From Shimia_B sp039815465 (lineage in GTDB: Bacteria; Pseudomonadota; Alphaproteobacteria; Rhodobacterales; Rhodobacteraceae): a stretch of 64,000 bases of DNA. A model generated the notes under the pieces. The model was not told the DNA's origin. It ran no database searches and was given only the letters and a program-made list of their open reading frames with translations. The translations under genes and the position numbers were made by a program. Of the stretch, positions 16,278 through 24,995 are shown in pieces. Every line of letters begins with the position of its first letter. Position 1 is the first letter of the stretch. The stretch covers positions 62,001 through 126,000 of the forward strand of contig JBCBZG010000008.1 of NCBI GenBank assembly GCA_039815465.1, read 5' to 3'.

Positions 16278-17389
16278 GCTGCCTGCCATGACCGACCCTC
16301 CATCAGGCGGGCGGTTTCGGCCACGACGCCGTTGAGAGTGCGGCGGCGGATGCGCGGTTCACTGAGGTGCTGGCACAACTGGTTGGCGGCGGCGACCATG
16401 TCCTGGCATGCGTCTTGGTTGGCTTCGCACCAGGCAAAGTTCTCCTCCCAGTCAGACATATCGCGTTTCAGGGGCACGTAGTGTTTCCAGGGTTTGAAGT
16501 GGTGGGACGCGAAGCTTTCGTAGTCGGTGTCCATGACAAAGCCCAGGGAGCTGGAGTTCATGGTCCAGTAAAAGCTCGACCCAACATCGGCGCCCGGCAG
16601 GACAGCGAGGTATTTGTAGCGGCATTGGTCGGTTTGGCTGAGCCCTGGGCGGCGGAACGGTTCGATCTGGGGAAGCGTGTCGATGGTGGGGTGGCTGAGC
16701 CCTGTGTAGCCCACATCGCAGCGCGGGTCGTCTTGGGTGACGGCGACAAAGCGGTGGCGGTCGATGGTGAGCATCGCGCGGGCCACGTCATCGTCACTGT
16801 ATTTTCCGTCCAGTGCGTCGCGCAGGAGCGGCAGGATGCGGATCATCGCGCCCCGCCCGTGTTTGCCCAGCCGCGCCCAGCCCGCCGCCCCGCCCCGCCA
16901 GCAGAGCTTGGGCGTTTTGTCGGCCCAGGGGATGTCGCGCAGGATGTCAGGGCCCAGGAACCCATCGCTGCCCAGGTCGTGGTAACCTGGAAGCGGCCAG
17001 AGGATGCGGCCCGCAGGCTCGGCTTTCTTGCGGTTAAAGCAGAATGTGGGCGCGGCCACGCCATCGTCAGCCAGAAGCGATTTGGAGCGGTGGTCGGCCA
17101 TATCCACGTAGAAGGAGAATTTGGGAGAACGGGCAAGGATCTCTCTTATCGTGCCCACGGCCTTTTGCCGGTTCACGCTGTGGCCGCGTTTGTGAAAGCG
17201 GCCCTCTGACAGCACCCAGCCGTTGAGCGGCATCACTGTCCCCTGCCCCGCGTCCCAGCCGATGGTCATGCCGGAGGCCGCGCGTTCGGCGCGGGCGATG
17301 GCGGCGGCGCTCAACCCCAGCTGCACGTTAGGCGGCTGGCCCACCTGGTGCTGGATCGATGTGGCAAGAAACCTGCTCGCTGACTTCAT
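16274..17389 (-). CDS. Glycosyltransferase family 90 (LpsA/CAP10)-like protein
   Basis: 371 residues from ATG 17389, which has AAGGG upstream. The diagnostic region is near residues 250-300: DQCRYKYLAVLPGADVGSSFYWTMNSSSLGFVMDTDYESF followed by PWKHYVPLKRDMSD. This matches the CAP10/LPSA pattern (KY...DG...S.rf...l.s.s). LpsA-type enzymes transfer xylose or glucose to cell-surface glycans or LPS. It heads the 17389-14536 unit and is divergent from a GT2-like gene across a 128-bp promoter gap. Confidence 0.8.
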   Translation of the reverse strand: MKSASRFLATSIQHQVGQPPNVQLGLSAAAIARAERAASGMTIGWDAGQGTVMPLNGWVLSEGRFHKRGHSVNRQKAVGTIREILARSPKFSFYVDMADHRSKSLLADDGVAAPTFCFNRKKAEPAGRILWPLPGYHDLGSDGFLGPDILRDIPWADKTPKLCWRGGAAGWARLGKHGRGAMIRILPLLRDALDGKYSDDDVARAMLTIDRHRFVAVTQDDPRCDVGYTGLSHPTIDTLPQIEPFRRPGLSQTDQCRYKYLAVLPGADVGSSFYWTMNSSSLGFVMDTDYESFASHHFKPWKHYVPLKRDMSDWEENFAWCEANQDACQDMVAAANQLCQHLSEPRIRRRTLNGVVAETARLMEGRSWQAA

Positions 17390-17517
17390 GGGGTTGCCCT
17401 TGAATATAGCCCGGCCCCCGCGCGGATTGTTGCCAGGGAGTATAAATTCACCCACAACCCTATAGCAAATGATTAAGCCGCGCGGGCCTATCGTGGGGCA
17501 AAGAGGGGACGCAAGGA

Positions 17518-18525
17518 ATGGCCATTCGGGGCGAGCATGTCGTGCTTTTGTCGGCCATGAGCAATGAGGGGCCCTATGTGCTCGAATGGCTCGCGCATCA
17601 CTTTGCGCTGGGCTGTGATGAGCTGGTGATCGTCACGAACTCCAACACCGACAACACGGACCTGATCCTGGACCGGTTGGAGCGATTGATGCCGGAGCGC
17701 GTCAAGCATGTCCCGAACCCCAAGCAGATGTTTCCCGATCGCGGCAAGTGGCACATCATGGCGCTGCGCTATGCGGGCCTTATGGGCCGGGTGCGGGAGG
17801 CGGACTGGCTTTATGTCACCGATGCCGACGAGCTTTTGAACCTGCGCGGGGCGGATGCCACATTCGACGATTTCTTTGATGCCGCGGGGGAGGCGGATGC
17901 GGTCGCGTTCACCTCCATCGCGTTCAACTCGAACGGGCGCGTGGCGCCGGAGCGTGGCCTTGTGTCGGAGCAGTTCACGGAGACTGCGTCAGATTTCGCC
18001 GCTGCGGAGGCGCGCAGCGAGGTGCAGCTGACGGCGGTGAAGTCGTTAATCCGCAACCGGATCGAGGGCGCGCGGCGGCCCCACCGGCCACAGACGCCGG
18101 AGTTTTCGAAGACGGGGATGCGGTGGATCAATGGTTCGGGCCATGTGATGGGCCCCGAGTGGACCGACACCAACGACAAGGCGATGAACGGCTGGGGCTC
18201 GCGCGATTTTGGGCAGGTGAACCATTATTCGATCAAAAGCGCGGGGGAGTTTTTGCTCAAGGTCGACCGCGGGGACGCGGTCCATGCGGAGCGGCTGGGC
18301 GCGTCGGCGCAGTATTGGCGCTATGCTAACCGCAGCGGCGCGCGGGATACGAGCCTGGTGGGCCTGTCTCCATCGGCGCGGGCGCTTTATGACGGGTGGC
18401 TGGCGGACCCCAAGCTTGCCGCGCTCCATGCAGAGAGCTTTGAGAAGCGGGAGGCGCGGTTGGCGCAGATTGTGAAGACGCCGGAGGGGGAGCGCCTGGC
18501 GCGGGAGATTGGGTATTTTGGGTAA
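17518..18525 (+). CDS. Family 2-type glycosyltransferase (Glyco_tranf_2_4)
   Basis: 335 residues. The opening VVLLSAMSNEGPYVLEWLAHHFALGCDELVIVTNSNTDNT is the signature of the Glyco_tranf_2_4/GT92-like group ('NE..yl.EWv.yH...G.d.i.i..n.S.D.T'). DADEL at about 101-105 is the metal-binding DxD equivalent. Two more genes in this region (18665-20413 and 24992-26038) share this domain. A start-proximal AAGGA precedes ATG 17518. A long inverted repeat follows it. Confidence 0.85.
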   Translation: MAIRGEHVVLLSAMSNEGPYVLEWLAHHFALGCDELVIVTNSNTDNTDLILDRLERLMPERVKHVPNPKQMFPDRGKWHIMALRYAGLMGRVREADWLYVTDADELLNLRGADATFDDFFDAAGEADAVAFTSIAFNSNGRVAPERGLVSEQFTETASDFAAAEARSEVQLTAVKSLIRNRIEGARRPHRPQTPEFSKTGMRWINGSGHVMGPEWTDTNDKAMNGWGSRDFGQVNHYSIKSAGEFLLKVDRGDAVHAERLGASAQYWRYANRSGARDTSLVGLSPSARALYDGWLADPKLAALHAESFEKREARLAQIVKTPEGERLAREIGYFG

Positions 18526-18554
18526 GTGCTGACGTGTTTCGGCTGGTGAGCTAA

Positions 18555-18634
18555 GGGCAGCCCCCGACCCTGGGTGGGGGTGGTAGCCCCCTCCCGGGGG
18601 GAGGGTCGGGGGCTGCCCGGTGTAACCACCGGGC
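18555..18634. repeat. Long inverted repeat plus GCCCGGTG hairpin (dispersed terminator-like repeat)
   Basis: A perfect 17-bp inverted repeat (18555-18571 with 18602-18618) flanks a G/C-rich loop. It overlaps a second hairpin GCCCGGTG-TAAC-CACCGGGC (18615-18634). The unit lies between convergent genes. The same two-part design is seen at 42220-42288, and its terminal hairpin at 2557-2577. Confidence 0.7.
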
Positions 18635-18664
18635 GGGGTCCTTTGAGCGCAGTACCTAGGGAGA

Positions 18665-20413
18665 CTAATCCCGCACCAACAGCAACGCCTCATACATCGC
18701 ATGACCTCGGAAGCCCGGCGGTGGGGCGTGCGGCTGTGTCCGCGCATAGGCGCGCGCGGCGGGACCGATGAGGATCACCTTTTGCACCGTAGACAGGTCG
18801 AGCGTCGGCAGGGCTGCGCCGACCTCCTCCGCCATGGAGCGCAGGATGGTGGGGTCGTGGGTCGCGATCAGCGCCTGGATATCGCCCAGCGGCCTGTCCG
18901 CGACCGTGAGCCGGTCGGTGGCGTCGAGCGTGTTGCGCGCGGCGATCCGGCGCAGCACCTCGATGCGTGACGGGTTCGGCTCTACCACATGGACGCGGGC
19001 ATCGGGCACGATCTTGAGCGCGTGGACCGACAGGAACCCTGAGCCCACGCCGATGTCGAGCACCCGGCTGCCCGGGTCGATCATCCGGTGCGTGTTGCGC
19101 GCAAGCTGGCGCTGGTATTTCCCGCGCAGCACGAGGTCGAGGGAGTTTTGGGCAAAGATGCGCACATCGGCGGGCAGGAGGACGTCGTGGTTGGACACCC
19201 ATTCCACATTCGCCTCCACCGAGATGTCGATGTCGCCTGGGACAATGCCGTCGCCGCCTTCGACCGTGTCGGCAAATTCGGGCGCGGGTTTGGACCGACG
19301 CTCCTGCGCGGGGCGTTCGTTGTTCTTTTTCTCCACGTCCGACATGAGTGCTGCGATCTTTTCAGGGTCGCGCGCCTTTGGCGGTTTGGCCTCGATCTGG
19401 GTGATGGGGATCTCGGAAGCTTCCAGGAGCGAGGATTTGAGCTCCCGGTAGGCGTCTGTGTCTTTGAACTCCGCCAGGCGTGTCTCCACCCGAGCCAGGG
19501 CGGCCTCGTGGAGCTCGCGCAGGACCGGGTCCTTGAGCAGTTCATCCATGATCGCTTTGCGCGCGGCGGAGTGGCGCAGGATGTTGGTGTCCTTGACCTC
19601 GTTGCGGTCCTGAAGCGCCCAGTAGTCGGAGTTGTATTTGTCTTTCTTGTTGTTCACGTTGCCGCGAAACTTGCGCAGCGCGTAGGCGTCGATGCCTTTG
19701 ACCGCGTAGTGGTTCATTTGCGCCCATTGGTAGCCCACAGTGCGCCGGATGGAGCGCCAGCCACGAAACTTGAAATACTCCTCCATCGGCAGGCCCGATC
19801 CGTTGAGCCATTTGACGCCCTTGGGGTAGTCGGTTTTCAGGACCTTCGATTTCATCGTCGGGCGGTGGATGCCGAGCTTCCAGTAGTCGGGGTCGAATTT
19901 GAACAGCGTCTTAACCCCCCAGCCTTTGTTCCAGGTGGGCGGCGCGGCGTAGAGGTATTGTTCGGTGACGGGGTCGCGGGACCAGTCGGTGACGTGGCCC
20001 GAGCCAAAGATGCGCCAGGTGATGATAATGCCGTTGGCGTCGCCTGCGGCGTCGAGCATGCCGTCCAAGGTGCCGTCGCCGTAGTTGATGCACAGGAACT
20101 CATCGGCATCGAAGAGCAGCACCCAGTCTGCTGCACCCACGATGGGGTCTACCTGGGCGTGCTTAATCGCGGAGGGCTGGGGTTTGATCCCCTCGGCAAT
20201 GACATTTTCGCGGTGGTAGCCGAACCCCAGCTCTTCGAGCCGTTGCAACATCTCCACCGTGCCGTCGGTGCAGTCGTTCGTGTAGACAAGGATCTTGGTG
20301 AAGCCCACGGCCAGATGGTGCGCGTACCATTCCAGCAGGTACGGCGCCTCGTCCTTCATCATGGAGACGGCGAGAAGCTCACCATGGTGGCTTTTGCGGG
20401 GTCGCAGGTCCAT
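18665..20413 (-). CDS. Glycosyltransferase (Glyco_tranf_2_4) fused to a SAM-methyltransferase-like domain
   Basis: 582 residues from ATG 20413. Residues about 15-300 form the glycosyltransferase: LLAVSMMKDEAPYLLEWYAHHLAVGFTKILVYTNDCTDGT, with DADEF near 118. A charged linker (about 330-390) follows. The C-terminal 150 residues then read SRVLDIGVGSGFLSVHALKIVPDARVHVVEPNPSRIEVLRRIA, a class I SAM-binding glycine-rich motif and acidic second strand. The tail (AAALPTLDLSTVQKVILIGP) is FkbM-like. The gene starts 4 bp after the upstream gene. A single protein may glycosylate and methylate the same glycan (inference). Confidence 0.8.
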   Translation of the reverse strand: MDLRPRKSHHGELLAVSMMKDEAPYLLEWYAHHLAVGFTKILVYTNDCTDGTVEMLQRLEELGFGYHRENVIAEGIKPQPSAIKHAQVDPIVGAADWVLLFDADEFLCINYGDGTLDGMLDAAGDANGIIITWRIFGSGHVTDWSRDPVTEQYLYAAPPTWNKGWGVKTLFKFDPDYWKLGIHRPTMKSKVLKTDYPKGVKWLNGSGLPMEEYFKFRGWRSIRRTVGYQWAQMNHYAVKGIDAYALRKFRGNVNNKKDKYNSDYWALQDRNEVKDTNILRHSAARKAIMDELLKDPVLRELHEAALARVETRLAEFKDTDAYRELKSSLLEASEIPITQIEAKPPKARDPEKIAALMSDVEKKNNERPAQERRSKPAPEFADTVEGGDGIVPGDIDISVEANVEWVSNHDVLLPADVRIFAQNSLDLVLRGKYQRQLARNTHRMIDPGSRVLDIGVGSGFLSVHALKIVPDARVHVVEPNPSRIEVLRRIAARNTLDATDRLTVADRPLGDIQALIATHDPTILRSMAEEVGAALPTLDLSTVQKVILIGPAARAYARTQPHAPPPGFRGHAMYEALLLVRD

Positions 20414-20417
20414 GCCC

Positions 20418-21221
20418 TTAGCGGAGCGCCTCCGCCGGGTTGATGCCCACCTGTTCACACATCCGCGCGGCGTAGGAGCCGGGCTCTGGCACGTTCTTTT
20501 CCCACCATGGCTTGGTGCCGTTGGTGTAGAGATGGACGGAGATCGTGCGGTCGGTGAAGTGCCCTTCGACGTTGCCGTGGGGGTCGTAGAAGATGTCGTT
20601 GAGCTGGAACGGCACGGGGTAGAGGCATTCGCGCGGGAGCGCCTGGTCGATGATGCCCGAGGTTTTGGCAAAATGGGTGAACGCCTGGGGGCCGAAGGCC
20701 GTCCGCTCTGTCGCGTAGATGCGGGCGGCGTGGGTCAGGTTGTCGTTTTGGCGGTCGTATTTCTTACGCTGGTTCTTGTTCCACCAGGGGGGGAAGTCCG
20801 GCAGGTTGTCGTAGTAGTCGAGCAGCTGGTCCATGACCTCGCACTCGCGGGGCAGCGCCACGACCCCGCAGTTTAGCGCGCCGATATAGCCGTGGACGCC
20901 AAAGATGTAGTCCTCGTCCCCGAAGGGTTTGTGACAGAAGGCATCGCAGTCGATCCAGACGGCGCCGGTGGCGCGGATCATCTTGTAGCGGAAGACATTC
21001 GACAGGAAGGAGGCGGAGGTTTTTTCGACCAGCGCCATGTCGATGTCCATGATCTCCGACGCGGGGCGGATTTCCACGCCCTCCGGCGCGTTTTTCACGT
21101 CGTCGGTGCAGTAGAGCGTCGTGGGATGGCCCTGGATCACGTGGCTCTTGAGGCAGAGCTGGTTGAGGTAGTGGAGCTTTTCCCCAATCCAAAGGGACGC
21201 GACGGGTCGCTTATCTGCCAT
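20418..21221 (-). CDS. Glycosyltransferase, GT32/Gb3-synthase-like
   Basis: 267 residues, ATG preceded by AGGAG. ASLWIGEKLHYLNQLCLKSHVIQGHPTTLYCTDD is the usual opening of the sugar-binding DXD-domain family. IDCDAFCHKPFG (about 90-101) supplies the DxD, and GALNCGVVALPR the acceptor motif. ISVHLYTNG near the end matches the C-terminal 'a.Hlw...w' element. The sugar and acceptor are unknown. It forms a two-gene operon with the glycosyltransferase-methyltransferase fusion. Confidence 0.8.
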   Translation of the reverse strand: MADKRPVASLWIGEKLHYLNQLCLKSHVIQGHPTTLYCTDDVKNAPEGVEIRPASEIMDIDMALVEKTSASFLSNVFRYKMIRATGAVWIDCDAFCHKPFGDEDYIFGVHGYIGALNCGVVALPRECEVMDQLLDYYDNLPDFPPWWNKNQRKKYDRQNDNLTHAARIYATERTAFGPQAFTHFAKTSGIIDQALPRECLYPVPFQLNDIFYDPHGNVEGHFTDRTISVHLYTNGTKPWWEKNVPEPGSYAARMCEQVGINPAEALR

Positions 21222-21391
21222 GGTGCTGCACCTCTCCTCTTTCCCTTGGCGATATACCGCGTGTGGGGAGCTATCAAGAAACTTGGTTAAAATGGGCTTT
21301 ATGCCGCCGGGGGGCGGTGCGCGGCACGTAGACATTGGGCACCTGCGCGCCTAGGCTTTCGAGGCCGCAGAGGCGGAGCAGTGAAGAACTT

Positions 21392-22687
21392 ATGGTCAAC
21401 GAGCCTCAGACACCCGTCGTCGATGCGTCCGTTTTGGGCGATGTGGACGCGTGGGATTTGCGGCGCGCGGGTGATTGGTACCGCTTTCACGCGCGGTTGC
21501 CGGGCGACCAGGGTGCGCGGATGTTCCGGCGCCGTGTGGCAGTGCCGCGGGACGCCAGCGCGCCGGATATCATCGCTGACCCTACCGGGGCTTTGTATGG
21601 CGTTCTGAGCCTCGGCGGGGCGCGGCGGGCGGGGACGAGCGACGAGGCGCTGCGCTTTCCCTATCACGTGGTGACCGCGGGGGATGAGTTTGGGCCTGCG
21701 GGCTCTGTGGGGACCGAGGCACCCGTGGCGACGGAGTTGATGCAGCGGGTGTGGGAACAGTCGCGGGACACGCTTTTGGCCGATGCGCTTGTGGCGCAGC
21801 GCTTTGCTGACTGGCGCGCGCTGCCGGTGATTTATGCGCGCGGCGAGGCCGATAGTTCCGCAACCATGGCGGAGTTCACTGAGGGCGCGGCGATGGCGCA
21901 GCTCGCGCAGACGGTGGCGAATTTTGTGGCCGCGGCGGGGTCGCTGGGGCTTCCGCCCAAAGTGCTGTGCGTCGGGCTCGATTTCGTGGCGGAGGATGTG
22001 TCCGGCGATGCGGAGGCGTGGCGGGCGGGCATGATCGCGGTCATGGACAACGTGACGGCGCTGTTTGCGCGCCATGGGCTCAGGAAGCCGCTTTTCACCA
22101 CGCTTTTCGATGCAGGAAGCGGGACCCAGCCCGATGGGCCGGTGCTGCGCGCCCAGTGGGAGCTGGCGTGGAACTGCGGGGCTCATGACCTGCTGGTCAC
22201 AGCGCCGGGATATATGTTTGCCCAAGACCGCTTTGGGCGTTTGACCGGGGATGCTCGCGCCCAGTTGGCGGAGATGGAGGCCTGCGCAGTGGAGGCCGCC
22301 AATGCCGACGCGGGCTGGGCCTGTCCTTTATTCCTGCTGGCAGAGGTGGAGGGCGACGGGAAAACCATCCGCTGCAAGGCGCAATGCACGGGGCCGTTGG
22401 TCGTCGACGGGGATGACCCGCTGGGGGCGGGCGCCGCGGCGGGGTTCCGGCTGGAGGGAACGCGCAATGGGGCGCGGGTCACGGGAGTCACGGTTGCCCG
22501 GGATGACCCCCAAGACCTGCTTTTGACCTGTGATAAACCGCCCAAGGGCCGCGCGGTCACGCTGCTGTATGCGCTTGGGCAGGATGGCGGGAACCGCGGG
22601 GCGGTGCGCGATGGCTGGGCGCGCGCGTCGCGCACGGGCGCCACGCTGCGGCGGTGGGCGCTGCCTGCGGCGCTGCCGGTGCATTGA
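21392..22687 (+). CDS. Conserved protein of unknown function upstream of sulfatase
   Basis: 431 residues; ATG 21392 is chosen although its ribosome site is weak. There is no signal peptide and no transmembrane helix. The C-terminal third (GPLVVDGDDPLGAGAAAGFRL...GARVTGVTVARDDPQDLLLTCDKPPKGRAVTLLYALGQ) looks like a beta-sandwich accessory domain of the kind found beside carbohydrate esterases. The first two thirds are not recognised. Only 4 bp separate it from the sulfatase, so it is in that operon; a role in handling or decorating the same glycan is inference. Confidence 0.65.
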   Translation: MVNEPQTPVVDASVLGDVDAWDLRRAGDWYRFHARLPGDQGARMFRRRVAVPRDASAPDIIADPTGALYGVLSLGGARRAGTSDEALRFPYHVVTAGDEFGPAGSVGTEAPVATELMQRVWEQSRDTLLADALVAQRFADWRALPVIYARGEADSSATMAEFTEGAAMAQLAQTVANFVAAAGSLGLPPKVLCVGLDFVAEDVSGDAEAWRAGMIAVMDNVTALFARHGLRKPLFTTLFDAGSGTQPDGPVLRAQWELAWNCGAHDLLVTAPGYMFAQDRFGRLTGDARAQLAEMEACAVEAANADAGWACPLFLLAEVEGDGKTIRCKAQCTGPLVVDGDDPLGAGAAAGFRLEGTRNGARVTGVTVARDDPQDLLLTCDKPPKGRAVTLLYALGQDGGNRGAVRDGWARASRTGATLRRWALPAALPVH

Positions 22688-22691
22688 GCCC

Positions 22692-24995
22692 ATGAGTTTC
22701 ACCCGCGACACCACGGCAAGCGACAATATCGTCGCCATCTGGGTCGATGATATGATCGACGTCTGGACCTGGCGCGATGCGTTTGGGCTGACGATCCAGA
22801 CGCCGAACCTAGACCGGATGATGGGCAACGGGATCCGGTTCGCGAATGCTTATGCGACGGTGCCGCTCTGTGCGCCCTGCCGGGCGGAGCTTGCGACGGG
22901 GCTCTCGCCGTTTCGCACGGGGCTCGTGGACCTCAACCGCCTATGGCGCGCGGTGCATCCGCCCACCAAGGGCTGGCAGTATAATCTGCGCCGGGCGGGG
23001 TTTCGGACGTTTACAACGGGCAAGGTGGACGGGACGTACAAGACCATGCCGCCGGAGTTTCGCCGGGTGCTGTTCCACGAGGAACCCGAGGCAAAGGACC
23101 GCGGGCGGCGCACGGGCAAGATCGCCTATCTGCCTAAGGGGCCAGGGATATCTGCGGTGAACCACCCCGATGACGACGGGTCCCAAGACAACCGGTTTTA
23201 CGACTGGGAGGTGGCGGAGCACGCGATCCGGTATCTCGACCGCGCAGACCCGAAGCGGCGGCATCTGATCCAGCTGGGCTTTAAGCATCCGCATTACAAT
23301 CTGGAATGCCCCGACCGGTTCTATCAGATGTACGATCCCGCCGACATCGTCTGGCCCGAACATGCCGCGCCGGAGGATTACTTTGGCCCGCAGCCCGGCA
23401 TGGCGATCTACGAGCGGGCGTATATCGCCAACGGCCCTTGGACGCCGGAAAAGGCGGGCGATCACGCCTGGCGGCAGGTGGTGCGGGCCTATTTCGCCGC
23501 GATCAGCCATGTGGATCACGAGATCGGTCGGTTTTTGGCGGCGCTGGAGGCCTCCGCGTTTGCCGACAACACAACGGTCGTGTTCCTGAGCGACAATGGC
23601 TTCAACCTCGGCACCCATGACAGTTTCCACAAGATGAGCCAGTGGGACAGCGCGGCCCATGTGCCGTTTGGCCTGTGGTCGAAGCGCATCGAGGAGAGCG
23701 GGCAGGCGCGGGTGGAGGAGATGCCGGTATCGCTCCACAATTACGCCAAGACGATGATGGACCTTGCCGGGCTGCCCTATCGGCCAGACTGGGTGTCGGG
23801 GCAGAGCCTTCTGCCGCTGATCGATGACAGTTTCGGGGCCTATGACCGGGGCAAGTCGCCCGTGACCTGCGTGTTTGGGACGCTCTCCGTGAGGCCCTCG
23901 ACGGAGGCGCTAAGCCAGTACCGCTATTTCCGCTACCCCAACGGGGAGGAGCATATCTACGACCTGCGCGCGGACCCTGGCGAGACAGAGAACTTGGCCG
24001 AAACCGGACCGTTGGAGGCTCTGCGGGGTGAGCTGGTGCGCAACGCGCTAGAGCTCGGGCTCGATCTGCGGGGGCACGAGAACCCGGCGGACGGGGTCAA
24101 TGCGATGATGTCTTTGGATGGCAGCGTCGTGATGGCTGGCGGGTCCGGCGACAACGACTACTGGGCTTATGGTGCCGATGCGGAGCGCATCCGTGAGGAG
24201 GCTGACGGGGGCACCGACACGTTGTGGTACATGGCCGGGCCCGATGACTACACGCTCCACGCGCCCGCCCATGTCGAAAACATCCGTGTGGCCACGGTGG
24301 TGGCGCGGCAGGAGGAGGATGTAAGCCAGTCCAAGGAAATCCGCATCGTGGCCCACCCGGACACGCCCATCAACTTCGAGACGTCGGAGCGGGTGACGGT
24401 GAACATCACGGGCTCCCGCGGGGATGACGTGATGGTGGGGCCGAAGTTCGGGGGCTGCACGTTTTACGGCGGCGCGGGCGATGACACGCTGGTGGCGAAG
24501 TCGGGCCGCGGGCGGGATGTGCACCGGTTTTACGGCGGGGCGGGGAATGACACGCTGATCGGCGGCGGCGGCAATGACCACCTCGATGGCGGGCCGGGCA
24601 ATGACGTCATCCGTGGCGGCGAGGGCCGGAATACGCTGATCGGCGGCACGGGGAACGACCAGATCTTTGACGGGCCAGGACGATCCGAGATCCACACCGG
24701 GCCGGGGCGCAACCGTGTGGTCAGCGAGGGCGGTGATGACCAGATCTATGTGGGCGCGGGCCATAACGTGATCACGCCGGGGCCCGGCGCGGTGACGTTC
24801 CACCTGACCTATGGCGGCGTGACGGAGATCACGGCCTGGGCGCCGGGCTACCAGCTCGACCTATCAGACTGGCCCGCGGCGCCCGAGGTCACGGCGTGGG
24901 AGGAGGACGAGCTCATCCTGTCGCTGGGCGTCAGCCACGTGGTGCTGCGCGGCGCGGTGGGGGCGCTGGAGCTCGGCGACATCATCGCCTCATGA
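22692..24995 (+). CDS. Sulfatase fused to RTX calcium-binding repeats
   Basis: 767 residues. Residues about 10-450 are a type I sulfatase. DNIVAIWVDDM supplies metal Asp, VPLCAPCRAELATG contains the CxPxR signature with Cys60 expected to become formylglycine, and VVFLSDNGFNLG gives the second metal pair. From about residue 594, nonapeptide-like repeats (GGAGDDTL, GGAGNDTLIGGGGNDHLDGG, GGPGNDVIRGG, GGTGNDQIFDG) match RTX/hemolysin-type calcium-binding repeats. There is no N-terminal signal peptide, consistent with type I secretion through a C-terminal signal. No T1SS genes are in the window. It overlaps the next gene by 4 bp. Confidence 0.9.
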   Translation: MSFTRDTTASDNIVAIWVDDMIDVWTWRDAFGLTIQTPNLDRMMGNGIRFANAYATVPLCAPCRAELATGLSPFRTGLVDLNRLWRAVHPPTKGWQYNLRRAGFRTFTTGKVDGTYKTMPPEFRRVLFHEEPEAKDRGRRTGKIAYLPKGPGISAVNHPDDDGSQDNRFYDWEVAEHAIRYLDRADPKRRHLIQLGFKHPHYNLECPDRFYQMYDPADIVWPEHAAPEDYFGPQPGMAIYERAYIANGPWTPEKAGDHAWRQVVRAYFAAISHVDHEIGRFLAALEASAFADNTTVVFLSDNGFNLGTHDSFHKMSQWDSAAHVPFGLWSKRIEESGQARVEEMPVSLHNYAKTMMDLAGLPYRPDWVSGQSLLPLIDDSFGAYDRGKSPVTCVFGTLSVRPSTEALSQYRYFRYPNGEEHIYDLRADPGETENLAETGPLEALRGELVRNALELGLDLRGHENPADGVNAMMSLDGSVVMAGGSGDNDYWAYGADAERIREEADGGTDTLWYMAGPDDYTLHAPAHVENIRVATVVARQEEDVSQSKEIRIVAHPDTPINFETSERVTVNITGSRGDDVMVGPKFGGCTFYGGAGDDTLVAKSGRGRDVHRFYGGAGNDTLIGGGGNDHLDGGPGNDVIRGGEGRNTLIGGTGNDQIFDGPGRSEIHTGPGRNRVVSEGGDDQIYVGAGHNVITPGPGAVTFHLTYGGVTEITAWAPGYQLDLSDWPAAPEVTAWEEDELILSLGVSHVVLRGAVGALELGDIIAS

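Noticed and set aside
20414..20671. Upstream extension of the GT-methyltransferase fusion
   Set aside because: The extra residues are Arg/Pro/Ser-rich antisense-like sequence overlapping the GT32-like gene. ATG 20413 sits 4 bp after that gene's stop and fits an operon start.
24473..24790. G/C-rich near-repeats considered as a CRISPR or satellite array
   Set aside because: They encode RTX nonapeptide repeats in the sulfatase frame. Units are degenerate and have no spacers.
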